A stretch of 64,000 bases of DNA, from the NCBI RefSeq assembly GCF_003268005.1, contig NZ_CP014213.1:1178001-1242000 (forward strand). Direction: 5' to 3'. Under the pieces are notes generated by a model that worked only from the letters and a program-made list of their open reading frames with translations, was not told the origin of the DNA and did no database searches. A program made the position numbers and the translations under genes. Of the stretch, positions 56,317 to 63,184 are shown in pieces; position 1 is the stretch's first letter; each line of letters starts with the position of its first letter. This DNA comes from Methanosphaera sp. BMS. Lineage in GTDB: Archaea; Methanobacteriota; Methanobacteria; Methanobacteriales; Methanobacteriaceae.

Positions 56317-56607
56317 TTGGGATTGAAAGAAAATGAAAAAACAGAAATCAGAAAAGCTATCCTATTCTTCTTATATAGAAATCATTACTGGCAAAAAAGA
56401 CACACTCCCATATCCAATATTTGCAATAAACTATCAAATCATCCCTGCAAATACATCAACAAAGAATTAAAAAAATTATATAAAGATAAACTAATCAGAT
56501 TTAAAAAAACAAATCATGGTACAGATGTTTTTATGAATATCCACAAAAAAACAGAAATTGAAGAAGAAATAAAAGACAAACTAGAGCAATTAAACAGATG
56601 GCAATAA
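56317..56607 (+). CDS. Second winged-helix-like protein of the cassette
   Basis: 96 residues, basic. EIRKAILFFLYRNHYWQKRHTPISNICNKL and KYINKELKKLYKDKLIRFKKTNHGTDVFMN read as helix, helix-turn-helix and wing, with an amphipathic C-terminal helix (IEEEIKDKLEQLNRW). The start is TTG 56317 because GGTGAT lies 4 nt upstream; ATG 56305 overlaps that site. Probably a DNA-binding protein acting with the first wHTH. Not recognised as a named family. Confidence 0.7.
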   Translation: MGLKENEKTEIRKAILFFLYRNHYWQKRHTPISNICNKLSNHPCKYINKELKKLYKDKLIRFKKTNHGTDVFMNIHKKTEIEEEIKDKLEQLNRWQ

Positions 56608-56765
56608 AAACACACGACAACAAAATCTGACCTAGATATCTATCAAATTAACAAATTCAAAAAACCTCTTCATCTATAGAAAAATAATCAAATAATACAA
56701 ATATGAATCAATACCACAATAATCAAGGGTGATAAATTCATCAACACAGCAAGGTACGCCTCAAA

Positions 56766-56953
56766 ATTAAAATAAACCAATCAAGAACTCAAACAGCAAA
56801 GTAATCTACGCCAAAGTCACAAACAACCAAGTAAACTTTACATACACACAACCAGCCGATATGAAGACCAAGGAGTACACCCTCACAACTACCTCATCAG
56901 TAGTGATTATGATAAACAGAAGACGTTAAAACATTAACCATAACAGCATAAAG
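56766..56953 (+). pseudogene. Adhesin-like protein remnant 2, frameshifted
   Basis: From about 56790 the sequence is nearly identical to the end of remnant 1 (NSKVIYAKVTNNQVNFTYTQ, then DMKTKEY). It then loses one T in the counterpart of ACCTTCATC, which throws the frame, and has a further short deletion near 56920 before the former TAA at about 56951. Upstream similarity fades near 56766. It cannot encode a protein and is the eroded 3' end of a paralogous adhesin-like gene. Confidence 0.72.
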
Positions 56954-56961
56954 TACATATG

Positions 56962-56985
56962 ATAAGAGAGCATACCCTCTCTTAT
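56962..56985 (+). terminator. Hairpin after adhesin-like remnant 2
   Basis: ATAAGAGAG and its complement CTCTCTTAT enclose CATACC: a perfect 9-base-pair stem just after the remnant's former stop, the counterpart of the hairpin after remnant 1. Confidence 0.6.
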
Positions 56986-57307
56986 ACTCCCCTCCTTATT
57001 CTGATTCTAATACCCATTTTTATCATCACAAAATTTTTATTTCGTTATGTAATTAGTATACCGAAGTAAAAAAATACAACACAACACTATCAAAAAAATA
57101 ACACTACCTATCAAAACCAACCCCCAACTCAACAGCAACCCCATCACATCTTTTTTTAAACAGCAAAAAAATAATCATTTCACATTAGAATTTCCGAGAT
57201 TAATGCCTGTTTTAATATAACAATCATGATAAATGGAGTTTATTACCTTTTATATGTGGTTATGTTGGTGTATTGATTGATGATTGGTGAATGATGTTAT
57301 AATACCT
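56986..57307. other. Non-coding stretch between adhesin remnant 2 and ATPase control region
   Basis: About 320 AT-rich bases without a credible frame. A CCCCATCACATC followed by seven T at about 57133-57151 looks like a further terminator. No RNA gene is apparent. Confidence 0.4.
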
Positions 57308-57328
57308 ATATCAGAAGGGTTCTGATAT
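57308..57328. promoter_or_regulatory. Inverted repeat upstream of ATPase gene
   Basis: ATATCAGAA and its complement TTCTGATAT flank GGG: a perfect 9-base inverted repeat with no T-tract, so an operator is more likely than a terminator. Confidence 0.45.
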
Positions 57329-57344
57329 TGATTGAACTGATTTC

Positions 57345-57434
57345 TCATCATATAATGCAATGTGTGTTTTTTACATTATAATGAATTTTCCATTACATAA
57401 TGCAATGTGTGTTTTATACATTATAATGAATTTC
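57345..57434. repeat. 45-bp tandem repeats with CATTATAATG palindromes upstream of ATPase
   Basis: Two consecutive 45-base units, each containing ATAATGCAATGTGTG and the perfect palindrome CATTATAATG (57374-57383 and 57419-57428), followed by a partial third CATTATA. They end about 50 bases before the ATPase ATG, next to a TATA-like TTTATATAAAA. Confidence 0.7.
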
Positions 57435-57486
57435 TCATTATATTTATATAAAATGTTTTCAAAAGATATTAACAAGGTGTTTTACT

Positions 57487-58668
57487 ATGAGAAATTTACC
57501 ATTGGGAAATGATAATGACTTGGATCAAAGTCAATTTTACAATAGAACAGAAGAAATTTCATTTATTAAAGATAATCTGGAATTGGCCAAGAAAGCTTCG
57601 ACCCCAACGATACTGCTGACAGGTATTAGAGGAGTTGGAAAAACCGCTCTAATGAAAAAAATAAAAAAGGATTTGGAGAATGATTATTTGGTTGTATACA
57701 TGGACTTGTCTGCTATGGATAAATATAAAAAGGATAAGCTGACACGCTTTTGTTTCATGAAACTATTCTATGAATCATTCATAAGAGCATGTAACGAATC
57801 GGATATCATAACTGTTGACAAGAGAATTATGAAGTTTTTCAAAACACGTAATTTTAAATTTGATAGACTGGAATCAGTCAACGATATTCCGGTTCCTATT
57901 CTTAAAAGCCAAGAGGATTATTCCAAATTTACTGATTTTGTCATGAATCTGCCTCAAAAAATTTATGATGATTACCTTAATGACATTGATGGCGTTTTAA
58001 TATTCATGGATGAATTTCAAATACTCAAGCAACTTGATGAAGATGTAAATAGCTTTCTATGGTATATCCGAAGCGTTATCCAATCACAAAGAAATATCGG
58101 TTACATATTCTCGGGAAGTATGAGCATTAAGGATGAACTGATATCTGATATAGCAGGTCAGAAAGGTGCTTTTGGTGGAAGAATATTGAATTATGAAATT
58201 AAAACATTTTCCCATGCTACTACAAAATCTTATTTAAATGAAAAAGCTGAATATCTACAATTTACTGATGATGGTTTTGACAGGTTCTATAACTGCACTA
58301 AAGGCATTCCATTTTACATCAATACTTTTGCAAGATTATTACCACCATTTGAACAGTTGGATGAAGAAAGAATAGTAAGTGAATTTAAAAAGAGCCTCCC
58401 ATATTTGCTAATCCACCTGACAAATGAATGGTATAAACTAACAGCCCAGGAACAGAGAATAATCACGGCATTAGTTGATAAGCCACTACGTAGGATTGAA
58501 ATTGCAAAAAAGCTGAATGTCACCAGTGGAGCTATTGGTGCATCCCTAAAGAGATTACAAAACGAAACATTGATTGAATTAAATAATGGACAATACCAAA
58601 TATATGATTCCATCTTCAGAACTTGGCTAAAAATGGAATATGAAGAAAAAGGGGATTATCCCTACTGA
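57487..58668 (+). CDS. Archaeal AAA+ ATPase (Arch_ATPase family) with C-terminal winged helix
   Basis: 393 residues. FYNRTEEISFIKDNL is the usual Arch_ATPase opening, Walker A is LLTGIRGVGKTALMKKI (about 44-60), Walker B is GVLIFMDEFQIL (about 171-182), SGSMSI is sensor-1-like, and residues 315-393 form a winged helix (RRIEIAKKLNVTSGAIGASLKRL, wing LNNGQYQIYD). These STAND-like ATPases are abundant in methanogens, often near mobile or surface genes, with unknown function. A tandem-repeat control region lies directly upstream; the gene belongs to the accessory insertion. Confidence 0.88.
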   Translation: MRNLPLGNDNDLDQSQFYNRTEEISFIKDNLELAKKASTPTILLTGIRGVGKTALMKKIKKDLENDYLVVYMDLSAMDKYKKDKLTRFCFMKLFYESFIRACNESDIITVDKRIMKFFKTRNFKFDRLESVNDIPVPILKSQEDYSKFTDFVMNLPQKIYDDYLNDIDGVLIFMDEFQILKQLDEDVNSFLWYIRSVIQSQRNIGYIFSGSMSIKDELISDIAGQKGAFGGRILNYEIKTFSHATTKSYLNEKAEYLQFTDDGFDRFYNCTKGIPFYINTFARLLPPFEQLDEERIVSEFKKSLPYLLIHLTNEWYKLTAQEQRIITALVDKPLRRIEIAKKLNVTSGAIGASLKRLQNETLIELNNGQYQIYDSIFRTWLKMEYEEKGDYPY

Positions 58669-58816
58669 AACGTTATCACTTGCTGATAAAGACTTCATCA
58701 TATTTTTAGTCCATGAACAAAATCAAATACTTCAAGTTGAACAGAATCAATATCATCTATCTTAGATACTTCATTAAACAACATTTAAACATCAACACTA
58801 TAACAGTAAAGTAATT

Positions 58817-58838
58817 ATATGTTTTAAATTAAACATAT
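58817..58838. promoter_or_regulatory. Inverted repeat upstream of the 36-residue ORF
   Basis: ATATGTTT and AAACATAT form a perfect 8-base inverted repeat around TAAATT, 26 bases before the small ORF. It could be an operator or a TATA-containing promoter element. Confidence 0.35.
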
Positions 58839-58864
58839 AGTCATTAAGAAGGAAAGTGATAAAC

Positions 58865-58975
58865 ATGTTCAAAGGTTTTTATAAAAGTTTAGAAAAACTA
58901 TCTAAAAAGTTAACACAAAAACAGGAAAGAATTGATAAAGAAAAAAAATACAGGGTTAAAAAGGATAGAAAATAA
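58865..58975 (+). CDS. Very small basic protein (36 residues)
   Basis: MFKGFYKSLEKLSKKLTQKQ followed by ERIDKEKKYRVKKDRK: an amphipathic, Lys-rich helix. AGAAGGAAAGTGATAAAC upstream offers a plausible ribosome site, which is the main support. No family recognised; it could be a genuine small protein or chance. It stands between the ATPase and the phosphoesterase. Confidence 0.45.
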   Translation: MFKGFYKSLEKLSKKLTQKQERIDKEKKYRVKKDRK

Positions 58976-59042
58976 CTTACCTTTACCCATTAATTATTTA
59001 TATTACCCAATTAACAATCAATAACTATTTTTTGGTGAATTT

Positions 59043-60131
59043 ATGGACTTTAGAACTCGAAGAGTTTTACTTGGAACTCCTTTCGTTATGATATATGAAT
59101 TTTTTGCATTCAAATACTTCTTTAGCCTATTTATGACCATGAATAATTTATATCTAATTCCTCTGATAGTAATTTTAGAAGCCACTCACATCATCCCAAC
59201 ATTTACCGAAAGGAAAAAATCGTCTAAAATAGGCAGATATATGTCCACATTCTACGGAGTATATGAATGGTTTTTGATGATGCTGTTTTTATATTTAGTG
59301 ATTTTCTACGGCATTGGAGCATTTGTTGTGCTTCCAAAATCGATTTATTTAATGGCACTTGCAGTGATTATGGCAATAGGAGTCTATGCATATATACATG
59401 CACATAAGATAATCATCAAAGAACATGTACTGGAATTTGACAAGATAGATAAAGAGTATAATATACTTCACTTCTCAGATGTGCACTTCGGATCGGTCAG
59501 ACACAAAGAACTCATCAAGGACTTATCATGTAAAATACAGGAAGTGGAGGATAAATGTGACTTGGTAATCATCTCAGGTGACCTTACAGACGGTTCATCA
59601 GTAATAGAGGAGGATGACATGATGGCCCTCAAAAACATTACGATTCCGGTAATCTTCACCTCAGGTAACCATGACTATTACAGGGATATTGAAAGTGTTC
59701 ATAGAGCATGCCAAAAAGCCAATATCATAATACTGGAAAATGACAGTTATGAATATGAAGACCTGAACATATACGGCTTGAGCTATAGCTTCGGTGACAT
59801 TCCAATGCCTACACGGGATGAACTTAAAAGTGCTGTCAAAGAGGATAAGCTGAACATTATCAACTTCCACATCCCTAACGGGTGGGATGAATTTACAAAT
59901 ATGGGATTTGATATCCAGCTATCAGGACATACCCATGGCGGTCAGTTTTATCCTGTGATACCTTTCGGCAAACTAATCTATGAGGGACATAATATGGGCC
60001 TTTTTAAAAAAGTTATAAATAACAAGAATCATTACCTTCATGTAACTACTGGCGTTGGCTCCATGGATGTTCCTATGAGGTGGGGTACCGACTCTGAGCT
60101 GGTAATTTTAAAATTGATTAAGACAAATTAA
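59043..60131 (+). CDS. Membrane-anchored calcineurin-like metallophosphoesterase
   Basis: 362 residues. Four hydrophobic helices (about 10-30, 36-55, 72-95 and 100-120) precede a calcineurin-like phosphoesterase domain with the full metal set: LHFSDVHFG (about 142-150), ISGDLTDG, TSGNHDYY, and LSGHTHGGQF near residue 298. Members with this layout hydrolyse phosphodiesters or lipid-linked pyrophosphates (YkuE type). GGTGAATTT precedes the ATG. Last accessory gene before ftsY. Confidence 0.93.
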   Translation: MDFRTRRVLLGTPFVMIYEFFAFKYFFSLFMTMNNLYLIPLIVILEATHIIPTFTERKKSSKIGRYMSTFYGVYEWFLMMLFLYLVIFYGIGAFVVLPKSIYLMALAVIMAIGVYAYIHAHKIIIKEHVLEFDKIDKEYNILHFSDVHFGSVRHKELIKDLSCKIQEVEDKCDLVIISGDLTDGSSVIEEDDMMALKNITIPVIFTSGNHDYYRDIESVHRACQKANIIILENDSYEYEDLNIYGLSYSFGDIPMPTRDELKSAVKEDKLNIINFHIPNGWDEFTNMGFDIQLSGHTHGGQFYPVIPFGKLIYEGHNMGLFKKVINNKNHYLHVTTGVGSMDVPMRWGTDSELVILKLIKTN

Positions 60132-60224
60132 CTTAATATTTTTCAATTACTTTTTATCCTATGAAATACATATATAATAACAGTATAATTCAAAATTTGA
60201 AATATTAATAAGGATTGTGAGAAA

Positions 60225-61988
60225 TTGTTCGATTTTTTAAAAAAGAAGTTAAATAAAACCATTAAAGATGCTTCTGAGTCTACAGAAGAAGAAATGACAC
60301 AACATGATAAAGAGTTTGCAAAAGATTTGGATAATCTCGAAGAAGCATTTAGTTCTATTGAAGATAAATATTCAAAGGATTCATCTGATGAAGAAAAAGT
60401 AGAAGAGGTATCGGATGAGGATGAAAAGACTATTCCTGAAGATGGTGATGAAAAAGAGGACAGCATTAGCGATGAAAGTACAGGAGTAGAAGAAGATGCT
60501 CCTGAGGCTGAAGAGGACTCATCAGTCGAAGAGAGTGCTCCTGAAGAATCGGAAGACATAGATGAAAGCAAAGTGGAGGAGGAATCAGCATCCGATGATG
60601 AAGAAACAATAGATAAAGAAGATGAAGAAAGTGGTCCGGAAGATACTGATGAGGATACTCAAGAAGAAGGCGAAAAGGATACTGATAAAAAGGATTCAGA
60701 AAAGTCTGATACGGTAGATAAACAGAAAACTGAGGAAACAAAAAAGGGCAGATTCTCATTCTTCAGACGAAACAAAAAAGAGGAAGAAAAACCTGAGGAA
60801 AGTGACGAAGAGGATGAAAAAGTCGAAGAGGATATTGCTCAAGATGAAGAGGACACATCCGAAGATACATCCGATGATGTGACGGAAGAAACATCTTCAA
60901 CCAATGAAAGTACTGAAGAAACTAAAGAAGAAGAGAAAAAAGAAGAGAAAAAGGGCAGATTCTCATTCTTCAGACGAAACAAAAAAGAGGAAGAAAAAAC
61001 GGAAGAGGCAAAAACTGAAGAAAAAACCGAAACAACAGAGGAAACTACTCAAGATGAAGAAGACAAGAAAGAACCTGCTAAGCAAGCCAAGAAGGATGAA
61101 GAAGAATCCGGTGGAATGTTCTCATTTATCACCAAGAAGACCATCAAGGAAGATGACATATCAGATATACTTGATGAACTGTTCATGTCACTTCTTGAAG
61201 GTGATGTGGCATATGAAGTTGCCGACAGAATAGTTGAATCTGTAAAAGAGGACCTTATAGGCAAGAAAATCCAACGTAGGGGAGATATGGAATTATTCAC
61301 CACAAACGCATTGAAAAAGGCCATTACAGAGATTATTGATAATGGTTCCTTTGACCTATTGGGTGAAATTGAAAAGTCAAAACAGAATGGCGAACCTTAT
61401 AAGATAATGTTTGTAGGTATAAACGGTACTGGTAAAACCACCACCATAGCCAAAATGGCTACATACCTTGAAAAACATGGATACTCCTCTGTATTTGGTG
61501 CATCAGATACATTCAGGGCAGGTGCTATCGAACAGTTAGAACACCACGCCAAGAAACTTAACCTGAAAATCATCAAACACGAAAGAAACTCTGATCCTGC
61601 CGCTGTAGCTTATGATGCCGTTGAACACGCCAAAGCTACAGGTAAAAATGTCGTACTCATCGATACATCCGGTCGTATGCAGACTAATGCAAACCTCATG
61701 GATGAGATGAAGAAAATCAAAAGGGTATCCCAGCCAGACTTTGTGATGTATGTGGGTGATGCACTTATGGGTAATGATGCAACCGAACAGGCAACGAAAT
61801 TCAATGAAGTAATTGACATTGACGGTATCATACTTACAAAGGCTGATGCAGATGCTAAGGGTGGAGCGGCATTATCCATCGGACATGTAATCCATAAGCC
61901 AATACTCTTTATCGGTACTGGTCAATCATATGATGATTTAATGGAATTTAAACCGGAATGGATGATTAATCTCATATTCGAAGAATAA
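60225..61988 (+). CDS. ftsY: Signal recognition particle receptor FtsY with long acidic N-domain
   Basis: 587 residues. The C-terminal 290 form the SRP-type NG GTPase: GINGTGKTTTIAKMATYL (G1), DTFRAGAIEQLEHH, LIDTSGRMQTNANLMDEM (G3) and LTKADADAKGGAALS (G4). The N-terminal 290 are extremely acidic, start with an amphipathic MFDFLKKKLNKTIK, and contain two identical basic-aromatic insertions KKGRFSFFRRNKKEEEK 69 residues apart. TTG start after AAGGATTGTGAGAAA. Normally follows pfdA; here separated from it by about 6 kb. Confidence 0.96.
   Translation: MFDFLKKKLNKTIKDASESTEEEMTQHDKEFAKDLDNLEEAFSSIEDKYSKDSSDEEKVEEVSDEDEKTIPEDGDEKEDSISDESTGVEEDAPEAEEDSSVEESAPEESEDIDESKVEEESASDDEETIDKEDEESGPEDTDEDTQEEGEKDTDKKDSEKSDTVDKQKTEETKKGRFSFFRRNKKEEEKPEESDEEDEKVEEDIAQDEEDTSEDTSDDVTEETSSTNESTEETKEEEKKEEKKGRFSFFRRNKKEEEKTEEAKTEEKTETTEETTQDEEDKKEPAKQAKKDEEESGGMFSFITKKTIKEDDISDILDELFMSLLEGDVAYEVADRIVESVKEDLIGKKIQRRGDMELFTTNALKKAITEIIDNGSFDLLGEIEKSKQNGEPYKIMFVGINGTGKTTTIAKMATYLEKHGYSSVFGASDTFRAGAIEQLEHHAKKLNLKIIKHERNSDPAAVAYDAVEHAKATGKNVVLIDTSGRMQTNANLMDEMKKIKRVSQPDFVMYVGDALMGNDATEQATKFNEVIDIDGIILTKADADAKGGAALSIGHVIHKPILFIGTGQSYDDLMEFKPEWMINLIFEE
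60741..60998 (+). repeat. Intragenic 51-bp direct repeat within ftsY
   Basis: Bases 60741-60791 and 60948-60998 are identical over 51 positions, 207 bases (69 codons) apart and in the same frame. They encode the two KKGRFSFFRRNKK-type segments. Confidence 0.9.
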
Positions 61989-62008
61989 ACCCCCATTTTA
62001 TTTTTTTA
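61989..62008 (+). terminator. T-tract terminator after ftsY
   Basis: ACCCCCATTTTA followed by seven T immediately after the ftsY stop. Confidence 0.5.
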
Positions 62009-62133
62009 AAACTTTAACCTGATTTTTATAATATAACTGTTAGATACTCTTATCCAGCTTACTAAAATAGATATTTTATTAAGTTAAATAGTTATATCAG
62101 CAAAAAATAGTTTTTGTATATACTTAAAATATT

Positions 62134-62345
62134 TTTATATAAAATACTGTGCTTTCTACACAAAGCACTCACCTGAAAATAGTATGGAACAATTCCTGCA
62201 TAAAGCATGACAAGAAACTCGTTTCAATAGTCCAATAATTATAGTATAACCATGATAATTATAAACATCTAATCAAATATGTTAAAAAGTAGTTTTAATG
62301 TACCAGTCAACAGCACATAAAAATGCTGTTGACTGAAAAAATCTA
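62134..62345 (+). ncRNA. Candidate small RNA locus between ftsY and methyltransferase
   Basis: No coding frame, but an organised stretch: a TATA box TTTATATAAA (62134-62143), a hairpin GTGCTTT/AAAGCAC (62149-62168), a less AT-rich segment with GAAAC/GTTTC, and at the end a perfect 12-base-pair hairpin (62304-62335) with an 8-base loop followed by A6. Which strand is used is uncertain; on the minus strand the last hairpin would precede T-rich DNA. It may instead be two unrelated hairpins. Confidence 0.35.
62304..62335. terminator. Perfect 12-bp hairpin between convergent genes
   Basis: CAGTCAACAGCA and its complement enclose CATAAAAA. It is the most stable hairpin in the gap between convergent ftsY and the methyltransferase gene and could stop transcripts from either side, or form the 3' end of a small RNA. 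Confidence 0.5.
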
Positions 62346-62492
62346 ATCAATAGTTGTAATTATCATATTTCGAAATATATTATGTAAAGATAATTACATT
62401 AATATTTCTATGTATACTAATTTTTATAGTTATTCTAAAATATTATCAAAAAAAGATAAGAAAAATTAAATTAAATTAATTTTCCGATTGGG

Positions 62493-63173
62493 TTATCGTT
62501 TGGTTGCACCGTATACGGCATTGCCGTAATATTTCCAGATGACATCAATATCCTCAAAACCCGCTTCTTCAAGTAGATTTAAGTGTTTGGTTAGCGTGAT
62601 TGGTATATCATTGACATGCCTTTTATGTCTATGTTCACTGATATCCTGAGAGGATACCCCATTGTCTTTCATGAACTCATCAAAGACTTTCTGATTTAAT
62701 TCTTCGTTATATTTACTGGCAGCCTTTATCACATCAGCGTTATAAAATACGCCCCCATTATTTAATGCAGCATATATGTGTTTGTACATCTCGAGTTTTG
62801 CATCATCAGATGGTATGTGATGTAGTGCGAGGGAGGATATGATTGCATCATAATTATCGATGATGTCAATTATCGTAAAATCCCCCAGCACGTATTCAAT
62901 TGAATCATAACCGGATAACTTCTCTTTGGCCAACTCCAGCATATTTTTTGATAAGTCAAGGCAAGTCACATGTGCCTTCGGATATCTTTCAAGAACCTTC
63001 TTGGTTATGTTACCTGTTCCACAGCCAAGATCCAATATCCTTAAATCCTCTTTATCGAAGGGTATTGCTTTTATCAGTGCATCAATCATTTCATCATATC
63101 TTGGTATATTCTTATATACATTATCGTCAAAGTTTTCTGCTTCATTATCAAAGTGTTGTCCCAATTTTGACAT
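62493..63173 (-). CDS. Class I SAM-dependent methyltransferase
   Basis: 226 residues of the Rossmann methyltransferase fold: motif I ILDLGCGTGNITKKVLERYP (about 45-64), CLDLSKNMLELA (motif II acidic end), YVLGDFTII and the AIISSLALHHIPSDD motif IV region. The N-terminal HFDNEAENFDDNVYKNIPRYDEM resembles small-molecule or quinone-type methyltransferases; the substrate is unknown. AAGGTGAATTTAA precedes the ATG. The DUF368 gene lies 11 bases upstream, so the two are co-transcribed. Confidence 0.9.
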   Translation of the reverse strand: MSKLGQHFDNEAENFDDNVYKNIPRYDEMIDALIKAIPFDKEDLRILDLGCGTGNITKKVLERYPKAHVTCLDLSKNMLELAKEKLSGYDSIEYVLGDFTIIDIIDNYDAIISSLALHHIPSDDAKLEMYKHIYAALNNGGVFYNADVIKAASKYNEELNQKVFDEFMKDNGVSSQDISEHRHKRHVNDIPITLTKHLNLLEEAGFEDIDVIWKYYGNAVYGATKR

Positions 63174-63184
63174 TTAAATTCACC

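Noticed and set aside
57345-57434. 45-bp repeats as a CRISPR array
   Set aside because: The units are contiguous tandem repeats without unique spacers.
62190-62240. GAAAC/GTTTC segment as a lone CRISPR repeat
   Set aside because: Only one short occurrence with no partner copy at spacer distance.
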